From: Streptomyces sp. NBC_01255
GTDB taxonomy: Bacteria > Actinomycetota > Actinomycetes > Streptomycetales > Streptomycetaceae
Length of the DNA: 64,000 bases
Assembly (NCBI RefSeq): GCF_036226445.1
Contig: NZ_CP108474.1
Location: 4,402,001-4,466,000, forward strand
Direction of reading: 5' to 3'
Both the position numbers and the translations under genes were made by a program. This document shows, one piece after another, positions 16,306 to 22,861 of the stretch; position 1 is the stretch's first letter, and each line of letters opens with the position of its first letter. The notes under the pieces were generated by a model, which saw only the letters and a program-made list of their open reading frames with translations, was not told the origin of the DNA and searched no databases.

Positions 16306-17687
16306 TGGCCCAGGTGCTCGAATTCAAGCTGCCCGACCTCGGCGAGGGTCTCACCGAGGCCGAGATCGTCCGCTGGCTCGTCGCCGTCGGCGACGTCGTC
16401 GCCATCGACCAGCCGGTCGTCGAGGTCGAGACGGCCAAGGCCATGGTCGAGGTGCCCTGCCCGTACGGCGGCGTCGTCACCGCCCGGTACGGCGAGGAGG
16501 GCACCGAACTGCCCGTCGGCGCGCCGCTCCTGACGGTCGCGGTGGGCGGTACGGGTGCGCCGGAGGAGCTCGCGGAGGCTGCTCCGGAAGCGGCCCTCAC
16601 GGCGGGTGGGTCCGCCGCCGAGTCCGCCGTCTCCTCGGAGCACTCGGGCAACGTGCTCGTGGGCTACGGCACGGCGGGGCCCGCCGCCCGGCGCCGACGG
16701 GTGCAGCACGCGAGCCCGACGGCCGCCCAGGCTCCGGCCGCCGTCTCCGCACCCGCACCCGCGGCCGTCGTGGCAGCGGTTCCGGCGTCCGCCGAGCCCG
16801 CGGGCCCGGTGCCGGTCATCTCGCCGCTCGTACGGAAGCTGGCCCGGGACCGGGGACTCGACCTGCGGGAGGTACGCGGATCGGGGCCCGAGGGTCTGAT
16901 CCTGCGGGCGGACGTGGAGCTGGCGCTCGCGGCCCTGGACCGGCCGGTCGCCGCCCCGACGCCCGCCGCGAGCCCCGCAGTGACTCCTGTCGCGGCGGTC
17001 GGCGAGCGGATTCCGCTGCGCGGGCTCCGCGGCGTGGTGGCGGACAAGCTCTCGCGCAGCCGTACGGAGATTCCGGACGCGACCTGCTGGGTCGACGCCG
17101 ACGCGACCGAGCTGATGGCGGCCCGGCGCGCGATGAACTCGGCGGGCGGGCCGAAGATCTCGCTGCTCGCGCTCCTCGCCCGGATCTGCGCCCACGCCCT
17201 GGCCCGGTTCCCCGAGCTCAACTCCACGGTGGACACGGCCGCCCGGGAGATCGTCCGGCTGCCGGCCGTGCACCTCGGCTTCGCCGCCCAGACCCCGCGC
17301 GGTCTGGTCGTCCCGGTGGTCAGGGACGCGGGGACGCGGACGGCCGAGTCGCTCACGGCGGAGTTCGCCCGGCTCACGGAGTCCGCCCGGCAGGGCACGC
17401 TCACGCCGGCCGATCTGACGGGCGGCACGTTCACCCTGAACAACTACGGGGTGTTCGGGGTCGACGGCTCCACGCCGATCATCAACCACCCCGAGGCCGC
17501 GATGCTCGGTGTCGGCCGGATCATCCCCAAGCCCTGGGTCCACCAGGGCGAACTGGCCGTCCGTCAGGTGGTGCAGCTCTCGCTCACCTTCGACCACCGC
17601 GTCTGCGACGGCGGCACGGCGGGCGGCTTCCTGCGGTACGTGGCGGACTGCGTCGAACAGCCCGCGGTCCTGCTCCGTACGGTCTGA
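16305..17687 (+). CDS. bkdC2: 2-oxoacid dehydrogenase E2 acyltransferase (bkd2-like)
   Basis: A 460-aa dihydrolipoamide acyltransferase. One lipoyl domain lies at residues 1-80, with the lipoyl Lys in VETAKAMVE. An Ala/Pro linker follows, then the peripheral-subunit-binding domain (SPLVRKLARDRGLDLREVRGSGPEG) at about 165-205. The catalytic domain carries the HxxxDG motif in TFDHRVCDGG. It transfers the acyl group from lipoate to CoA. The ATG at 16305 overlaps the E1beta stop. A hairpin terminator follows. The E3 component must be supplied from elsewhere in the genome. Confidence 0.93.
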   Translation: MAQVLEFKLPDLGEGLTEAEIVRWLVAVGDVVAIDQPVVEVETAKAMVEVPCPYGGVVTARYGEEGTELPVGAPLLTVAVGGTGAPEELAEAAPEAALTAGGSAAESAVSSEHSGNVLVGYGTAGPAARRRRVQHASPTAAQAPAAVSAPAPAAVVAAVPASAEPAGPVPVISPLVRKLARDRGLDLREVRGSGPEGLILRADVELALAALDRPVAAPTPAASPAVTPVAAVGERIPLRGLRGVVADKLSRSRTEIPDATCWVDADATELMAARRAMNSAGGPKISLLALLARICAHALARFPELNSTVDTAAREIVRLPAVHLGFAAQTPRGLVVPVVRDAGTRTAESLTAEFARLTESARQGTLTPADLTGGTFTLNNYGVFGVDGSTPIINHPEAAMLGVGRIIPKPWVHQGELAVRQVVQLSLTFDHRVCDGGTAGGFLRYVADCVEQPAVLLRTV

Positions 17688-17704
17688 CACCCCGTCCGGC
17701 CGGC

Positions 17705-17735
17705 CCGGCCCGTCTCTTGTGAGGGGACGGGCCGG
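17705..17735 (+). terminator. Hairpin after the bkd2-like operon
   Basis: A 10-bp perfect stem CCGGCCCGTC / GACGGGCCGG with an 11-nt loop, 18 nt after the E2 stop. No T-tract follows. Confidence 0.6.
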
Positions 17736-17769
17736 ACGTCCGCGGTGCCCGGCGGCCCATACTGCTGGG

Positions 17770-18627
17770 GTGACCACCGCATACGACGCCGTCGTGCTCG
17801 CCGGGGGCGCCGCCAGGCGCCTCGGCGGCTCCGACAAGCCCGGGGTACGGGTAGGGGGCCGGACACTCCTCGACAGGGTGCTCGCGGCCTGCCCCGACGC
17901 CGGCCGGACCGTGGTCGTCGGGGACCCCCGCCCGACCGCCCGCCCCGTCCGCTGGACCAGGGAGGAGCCGCCCGGCGGCGGCCCGGTGCCCGCCGTCGCC
18001 GCCGGCGTGCGCGAGACGGACGCCGACGTCCTCCTCGTCTTCTCCGCCGACCTGCCCTTCCTCGGCCAGGACACCGTCCGGCGCCTCCTGGAAGAGCTCG
18101 CCGGGGCACCCGACGCGGAAGCCGCCGTCCTCACCGACGAAGACGGCCGGGACCAGCCGCTCGTCGCCGCGTACCGGACCGGGCCGCTCGTCCGCGAACT
18201 GACCCGGCTCACGCACGACCACCGCGGACTGGCCCACATGCCGCTGCGGTACCTCACGGACGGGCTTCGCCTCACCCGGGTCGCCGCAGGGCCGCTCGCC
18301 TCCTTCGACTGCGACACCTGGGAGGACATCGCCACAGCCCGGGCCCGCGTCAGGGAGCATGGGACCGTGCTGGACGAATGGATCACCGCAGTCAAGGACG
18401 AACTGGGCATCGAGCTGGACGTCGACACCGGCGTGCTGCTCGACCTGGCCCGTGACGCCGCCCACGGAGTGGCCCGCCCCGCCGCGCCCCTGACCACCTT
18501 CCTGGTCGGCTACGCGGCGGCGAGCGCGGGTGCTGCCGGGGGCGGCCCCGAGGCGGTCGCCGAGGCGGCCCGCAAGGCGGCGGAGCTCGCCAAGCGCTGG
18601 GCCGCCGAACAGGACGAGGCCGGATGA
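17770..18627 (+). CDS. MobA-like NTP transferase with C-terminal DUF6457 domain
   Basis: A 285-aa fusion. Residues 5-195 are a MobA/GlmU-type nucleotidyltransferase with LAGGAARRLGGSDKP and FSADLPFL, expected to attach GMP to molybdopterin. Residues 200-285 (LDEWITAVKDELGIELDVDTGVLLDLARDAAHGVARPAAPLTTFLVGYAA) match the small helical DUF6457 family often found with molybdenum-cofactor genes. The GTG at 17770 was chosen because it opens the LAGG motif directly. The stop is coupled by ATGA to moeA, supporting a cofactor role. Confidence 0.85.
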   Translation: MTTAYDAVVLAGGAARRLGGSDKPGVRVGGRTLLDRVLAACPDAGRTVVVGDPRPTARPVRWTREEPPGGGPVPAVAAGVRETDADVLLVFSADLPFLGQDTVRRLLEELAGAPDAEAAVLTDEDGRDQPLVAAYRTGPLVRELTRLTHDHRGLAHMPLRYLTDGLRLTRVAAGPLASFDCDTWEDIATARARVREHGTVLDEWITAVKDELGIELDVDTGVLLDLARDAAHGVARPAAPLTTFLVGYAAASAGAAGGGPEAVAEAARKAAELAKRWAAEQDEAG

Positions 18628-20018
18628 CCCTCAAGGAGTCCGCCCTCGTGGCCCCCGACACCGCTCCCCGCCCACAGGCGGCCGAGGAGCCGCACCGCGC
18701 CACCGCCTGGCCCGCGGCGCGGACAGCTGCCGCCGAAGCCGGCGCCGCGGCCCGCGCCGGACAGATCGGTCAGGCGAGGAAAGCCGGGCACGCCGGTCAG
18801 GCCAGTCAGGCCGGGCACGGTGTGCGGGAGCCGCTGGCTGTTCCTCTCGGCGTGGCGCTCGGCCGGGTCCTCGCGGGGCCGCTCCTGGCCCTCACCGACC
18901 TGCCCTCCTTCGACACCTCCGCCATGGACGGCTGGGCGGTCGCCGGGCCGGGCCCCTGGACGGTGCGTGAAGAAGGCGCCGTCCTCGCGGGCCACGCCCC
19001 CGCGGCCGTACTGGCCGACGGCGAGGCCGTACGGATCGCCACCGGAGCCCGCGTCCCGGCCGGGACGACCGCGGTCATCCGGAGCGAGCACTCCCGCACC
19101 GAGCAGAGCGGTGTGAAGCCCGGCCCGCTCCTGCACACCCTGCACGCCCTGCGCGAGGTGCGGCCCCGGCAGGACATCCGCCCCCGGGGCCAGGAGTGCC
19201 GCGCCGGAGACCGGCTGCTCCCCGCGGGCTCCGCCGTCACCCCGGCCGTCCTCGGTCTCGCAGCGGCCGCAGGCTACGACACCTTGCCCGTCCTCCCCCG
19301 CCCCCGCGTGGAGATCCTGGTCCTCGGCGACGAGCTGCTCACGACGGGACTCCCCCACGAGGGGCTCATCCGTGACGCCCTCGGCCCGATGCTCGGACCC
19401 TGGCTGGAGGCGCTCGGCGCCGAGGTCCTCGCCACGCGCCGGATCGGCGACGACGCCGAGGAGCTGTACACCGCCGTCACCGGCTCCACCGCCGACCTGC
19501 TGATCACCACCGGGGGGACCGCCGCCGGGCCCGTCGACCATCTGCATCGCGTGCTCGACGCGGCGGGCGCCACCCTCCTCGTCGACGGGGTGAAGGTACG
19601 GCCCGGCCACCCGATGCTCCTCGCCCGGCTCGCGGGCACGGACCCCCGCCATCTCGTCGGGCTCCCCGGCAACCCGCTCGCGGCGGTCTCCGGGCTCCTC
19701 ACCCTCGCCGAGCCGCTGCTCGCCGCCCTCGCCGGGTACTCCCGGGCGCCGCACGGCGCACCCGGCGTGGCCGCCGTCGAGGACGAGGTCCAGGGGCACC
19801 CCCACGACACCCGGCTCGTCCCGGTCGTCCGCCGCGCCGACCGGGCCGTCCCGCTGCACTACAACGGACCGGCCATGCTCCGTGGCATCGCCGCGGCCGA
19901 CGGCCTGGCGGTCGTCCCGCCCGGTGGTGCCCGATCGGGGCAACAACTGGAGATCCTCGGCCTTCCCTGGCCGACACCGGCGGGGGACGCCCCGGCCGAA
20001 GGAGTGTGTTTCACGTGA
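18624..20018 (+). CDS. moeA: Molybdopterin molybdenumtransferase MoeA
   Basis: A 464-aa MoeA-family protein that inserts molybdate into adenylylated molybdopterin. Recognisable parts are the LPSFDTSAMDGWAVAG motif, IATGARVPAGTTAVIRSE, the MoCF-binding domain (VEILVLGDELLTTGL, LITTGGTAAGPVDHLHRVLDAAGA) and the LPGNPLAAV motif. The first 60 residues are a disordered Ala/Gly/Gln leader with repeated GQA units. Its stop codon lies inside a perfect parS site that also contains the start of the next gene. Confidence 0.9.
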   Translation: MTLKESALVAPDTAPRPQAAEEPHRATAWPAARTAAAEAGAAARAGQIGQARKAGHAGQASQAGHGVREPLAVPLGVALGRVLAGPLLALTDLPSFDTSAMDGWAVAGPGPWTVREEGAVLAGHAPAAVLADGEAVRIATGARVPAGTTAVIRSEHSRTEQSGVKPGPLLHTLHALREVRPRQDIRPRGQECRAGDRLLPAGSAVTPAVLGLAAAAGYDTLPVLPRPRVEILVLGDELLTTGLPHEGLIRDALGPMLGPWLEALGAEVLATRRIGDDAEELYTAVTGSTADLLITTGGTAAGPVDHLHRVLDAAGATLLVDGVKVRPGHPMLLARLAGTDPRHLVGLPGNPLAAVSGLLTLAEPLLAALAGYSRAPHGAPGVAAVEDEVQGHPHDTRLVPVVRRADRAVPLHYNGPAMLRGIAAADGLAVVPPGGARSGQQLEILGLPWPTPAGDAPAEGVCFT

Positions 20019-20021
20019 AAC
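20008..20021. promoter_or_regulatory. parS centromere site 1
   Basis: GTTTCACGTGAAAC, a perfect match to the 14-bp ParB-binding parS consensus of Streptomyces (recalled). It spans the moeA stop (20016-20018) and the GTG start of the channel gene (20015-20017), so coding and centromere functions share the bases. parS sites cluster near oriC in Streptomyces. Confidence 0.92.
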
Positions 20022-21100
20022 TTCCCAGCCGTGACGTGATGGCCCGCAACGCGGACGAGCGGATCGCGGGTCCCCAGATCCGGCTGCCCCGCCGAGTCGT
20101 CGAGAAGCCGCTGCGCCAGGTCGGCAAGCGGCTGCTCATGGCGCTCGGCGTGCTCCTCTTGACGGTGCTCATCGTCTACGTCGACCGCGACGGCTATCAC
20201 GACAACGCCGATGAGACGCTCGACTTCCTCGACTGCGTCTACTACGCGACCGTGACGCTCTCCACCACCGGCTACGGCGACATCGTCCCGTACAGCGACA
20301 CGGCGCGGCTCGCCAACATCCTGCTGGTCACGCCCCTGCGCGTGCTGTTCCTGATCATCCTGGTCGGTACCACTCTCGAGGTCCTCACGGAGAGGACCCG
20401 GGAGGAGTTCCGGCTGAATCGCTGGAGGTCCACCTTGCGCGACCACACCGTCATCGTCGGCTTCGGCACCAAGGGACGGTCCGCGATCCAGACCCTCTGC
20501 GCCACCGGTCTCCACAAGGACCAGATCGTCATCGTCGACCCCTCCAACAAGGTGATCGAGACGGCGAACGCGGACGGCTTCGTCGGTGTCGTCGGCGATG
20601 CGACGCGCAGCGACGTGCTGCTGCGGGCGGAAGTGCAGCGGGCCCGCCAGATCGTCATCGCCACCCAGCGCGACGACACGGCCGTCCTGGTCACCCTGAC
20701 CGCCCGCCAGCTCAACCGGGGCGCGAAGATCGTCGCCGCGGTCCGCGAGGAGGAGAACGCGCCGCTGCTGCGCCAGTCCGGCGCGGACGCGGTCATCACC
20801 AGCGCCAGCGCCGCCGGTCGGCTGCTCGGCCTGTCCGTGCTGAGTCCCAGTGCCGGCACGGTGATGGAGGACCTCATCCAGCAGGGCTCCGGCCTGGACC
20901 TCGTCGAGCGTCCGGTGACCAAGGCCGAGGTGGGCAAGAGCGTGCGGGAGACCGAGGACCTCGTGGTGAGCGTGCTCCGTGGCCACCGGCTGCTGGGCTA
21001 CGACGACAAGGCCGCCAGTCCCCTCCAGCCCACCGACCGGGTGATCACCATCGTGCGCGCCGCGCCGGTGACCCCGCTCACCACGCCACCGCAGGACTGA
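20015..21100 (+). CDS. Potassium channel family protein with TrkA-N (RCK) domain
   Basis: A 361-aa ligand-gated K+ channel-like protein. The pore has two membrane helices (about residues 40-60 and 100-125). Between them is the selectivity filter TLSTTGYGDIVPYSDTARLAN. The cytoplasmic RCK/TrkA-N Rossmann domain starts HTVIVGFGTKGRSAIQTL, followed by ASAAGRLLGLSVL and a TrkA-C-like end. The GTG at 20015 is 10 nt from GGAG and shares GTGA with the moeA stop; a GTG at 20006 is too close to that GGAG. The start lies in parS. Confidence 0.88.
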   Translation: MKLPSRDVMARNADERIAGPQIRLPRRVVEKPLRQVGKRLLMALGVLLLTVLIVYVDRDGYHDNADETLDFLDCVYYATVTLSTTGYGDIVPYSDTARLANILLVTPLRVLFLIILVGTTLEVLTERTREEFRLNRWRSTLRDHTVIVGFGTKGRSAIQTLCATGLHKDQIVIVDPSNKVIETANADGFVGVVGDATRSDVLLRAEVQRARQIVIATQRDDTAVLVTLTARQLNRGAKIVAAVREEENAPLLRQSGADAVITSASAAGRLLGLSVLSPSAGTVMEDLIQQGSGLDLVERPVTKAEVGKSVRETEDLVVSVLRGHRLLGYDDKAASPLQPTDRVITIVRAAPVTPLTTPPQD

Positions 21101-21143
21101 GGGTGCGGGACCGGGCACCGGCCGCCGGAGTAGCCTCGCCGCC

Positions 21144-22130
21144 ATGTACGCGATCACGATTCCCGAACCCGGCGGTCCCGAGGCACTCGTCTGGGCCGAG
21201 GTGCCCGATCCCGTGCCCGGCGAGGGCGAGGTCCTCGTCGAGGTGGTGGCGAGCGCCGTCAACCGCGCCGATCTGCTCCAGCGCCAGGGCTTCTACGACC
21301 CGCCGCCGGGCAGTTCCCCGTACCCCGGTCTGGAGTGTTCGGGGCGGATCGCCGCGATCGGGCCGGGGGTGTCCGGCTGGTCCGTCGGCGACGAGGTCTG
21401 CGCGCTGCTCGTCGGCGGCGGTTACGCCGAGAAGGTCGTCGTCCCGGTCGGCCAGCTCCTGCCGGTGCCGGAGGGCGTCGACCTGACCACGGCCGCGGCG
21501 CTCCCCGAGGTCGCCTGCACGGTCTGGTCCAACATCTTCATGATCGCCCACCTGCGTCCCGGCGAGACGGTGCTCGTGCACGGCGGGGCGAGCGGGATCG
21601 GCACGATGGCGATCCAGCTCGCGAAGGCCGTCGGCGCGCGGGTCGCGGTCACGGCCGGGAGCCCCGGGAAACTGGCCCGCTGTGCCGAACTGGGCGCGGA
21701 CATCCTCATCGACTACCGCGAGCAGGACTTCGTCGAGGAGCTGCACAAGGCGACGGACGGGGCCGGTGCGGACGTCATCCTGGACATCGTCGGCGCCAAG
21801 TACCTGGAGCGGAACGTGAAGGCACTGGCCGTCAGCGGCCGGCTGGTGATCATCGGGCTCCAGGGTGGCGTGAAGGGCGAGCTCAACCTGGGGGCGCTGC
21901 TCGCCAAGCGTGCGGCGGTCATGGCGACCACGCTGCGTTCCCGCCCGCCGCACGAGAAGGCGGCGATCGTCGCCGCCGTCCGCGAGCACGTCTGGCCGCT
22001 GATCGGCGCGGGCACGGTCCGGCCGGTCGTCGACCGTACGGTGCCGATGCCGGAGGCCGCCGAGGCGCATCGGGTGCTGGAGTCCGGCGGTCACGTCGGC
22101 AAGGTGCTGCTGCTGGCGCCGCAGGGCTGA
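21144..22130 (+). CDS. NAD(P)H-quinone oxidoreductase (PIG3/zeta-crystallin type MDR)
   Basis: A 328-aa medium-chain dehydrogenase/reductase without zinc ligands. The N-terminal GroES-like fold has VVASAVNRADLLQRQGFYDPPPGSSPYPGLECSG, the quinone-oxidoreductase signature of the PIG3 group. The NADPH-binding fold has VLVHGGASGIGTMAIQLAKAVGARV. It is expected to reduce quinones with NADPH in the cytoplasm. It starts with an ATG 44 nt after the channel stop and ends at a bidirectional hairpin. Confidence 0.92.
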   Translation: MYAITIPEPGGPEALVWAEVPDPVPGEGEVLVEVVASAVNRADLLQRQGFYDPPPGSSPYPGLECSGRIAAIGPGVSGWSVGDEVCALLVGGGYAEKVVVPVGQLLPVPEGVDLTTAAALPEVACTVWSNIFMIAHLRPGETVLVHGGASGIGTMAIQLAKAVGARVAVTAGSPGKLARCAELGADILIDYREQDFVEELHKATDGAGADVILDIVGAKYLERNVKALAVSGRLVIIGLQGGVKGELNLGALLAKRAAVMATTLRSRPPHEKAAIVAAVREHVWPLIGAGTVRPVVDRTVPMPEAAEAHRVLESGGHVGKVLLLAPQG

Positions 22131-22148
22131 TCCGCGGGACACGAAGGA

Positions 22149-22179
22149 GGGGCCCGGCGCATCTCGTGCGCCGGGCCCC
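22149..22179. terminator. Bidirectional terminator between quinone oxidoreductase and bpa
   Basis: A 13-bp perfect stem GGGGCCCGGCGCA / TGCGCCGGGCCCC with loop TCTCG, followed by TCTTCC on the plus strand. It is placed between convergent stops. Confidence 0.85.
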
Positions 22180-22202
22180 TCTTCCGTACCGACCTCGCGG
22201 AC

Positions 22203-22751
22203 CTACAGGTACGGCCCCGAGCGGACCGCGTGGCCGTGGCCGCGGTCGTCGTCGTCATCGTCGTGCGAAGCGCCCGGCGGCAGCGCCCGGCGCATCTGCT
22301 CCAACTGGGCGCGGGCCGCCATCTGCTGGGCGAACAGCGCCGTCTGGATTCCGTGGAAGAGGCCCTCCAGCCACCCCACCAACTGGGCCTGCGCGATCCG
22401 CAGTTCCGCCTCGGAGGGGACCGCCTCGTCCGTGAACGGCAGGGAGAGCCGCTCCAGTTCCTCGACCAGCTCGGGCGCGAGCCCGTCTTCCAGCTCCTTC
22501 ACGGAGCTGGCGTGGATGTTCTTGAGCCTGACGCGGCTGGCCTCGTCGAGAGGGGCCGCCCGTACTTCCTCCAGGAGCTGCTTGATCATGCTGCCGATGC
22601 GCATGACCTTCGCAGGCTGCTCGACCATTTCCGTCACCGGGACCTCGCGGGATTCGTCGTCACCCTGAGTGCCGCCGAGCGCCGTTCCGTCCTGTCCCAC
22701 GATGAGGACCTGGGGGCTCTCCTGCGACCTGTCATTCCTCGGCATCTCCAT
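22203..22751 (-). CDS. bpa: Bacterial proteasome activator Bpa (DUF2587)
   Basis: A 182-aa protein of the Bpa/PafE family, ATP-independent rings that open the 20S proteasome gate. The helical core runs EMVEQPAKVMRIGSMIKQLLEEVRAAPLDEASRVRLKNIH and LVGWLEGLFHGIQTALFAQQMAARAQLEQMR. The C-terminus is GPYL, close to the GQYL tail by which Mycobacterium Bpa docks on the proteasome (recalled). Before the tail is a run of six Asp and a His/Gly stretch. The start ATG at 22751 was chosen at MEMPRNDRSQ; the longer frame is intergenic. A 16-bp palindrome lies 37 nt upstream. Confidence 0.92.
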   Translation of the reverse strand: MEMPRNDRSQESPQVLIVGQDGTALGGTQGDDESREVPVTEMVEQPAKVMRIGSMIKQLLEEVRAAPLDEASRVRLKNIHASSVKELEDGLAPELVEELERLSLPFTDEAVPSEAELRIAQAQLVGWLEGLFHGIQTALFAQQMAARAQLEQMRRALPPGASHDDDDDDRGHGHAVRSGPYL

Positions 22752-22787
22752 GCCGCCATTCTCTCGCACACATGCCTCACCACACGG

Positions 22788-22830
22788 TGTGCCCCTGTAC
22801 GAGAGTGATCCACCCTCGTACAGGGGCACA
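22788..22830. terminator. 16-bp stem hairpin between ABC permease and bpa
   Basis: Arms TGTGCCCCTGTACGAG and CTCGTACAGGGGCACA are perfectly complementary over 16 bp, with an 11-nt loop. It lies after the permease stop (22862) on the minus strand and before the bpa start. A T-tract is missing, so it may equally act as an operator for bpa. Confidence 0.65.
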
Positions 22831-22861
22831 GGAACGCAACGAACCGACGGGGCCGGGTCTG

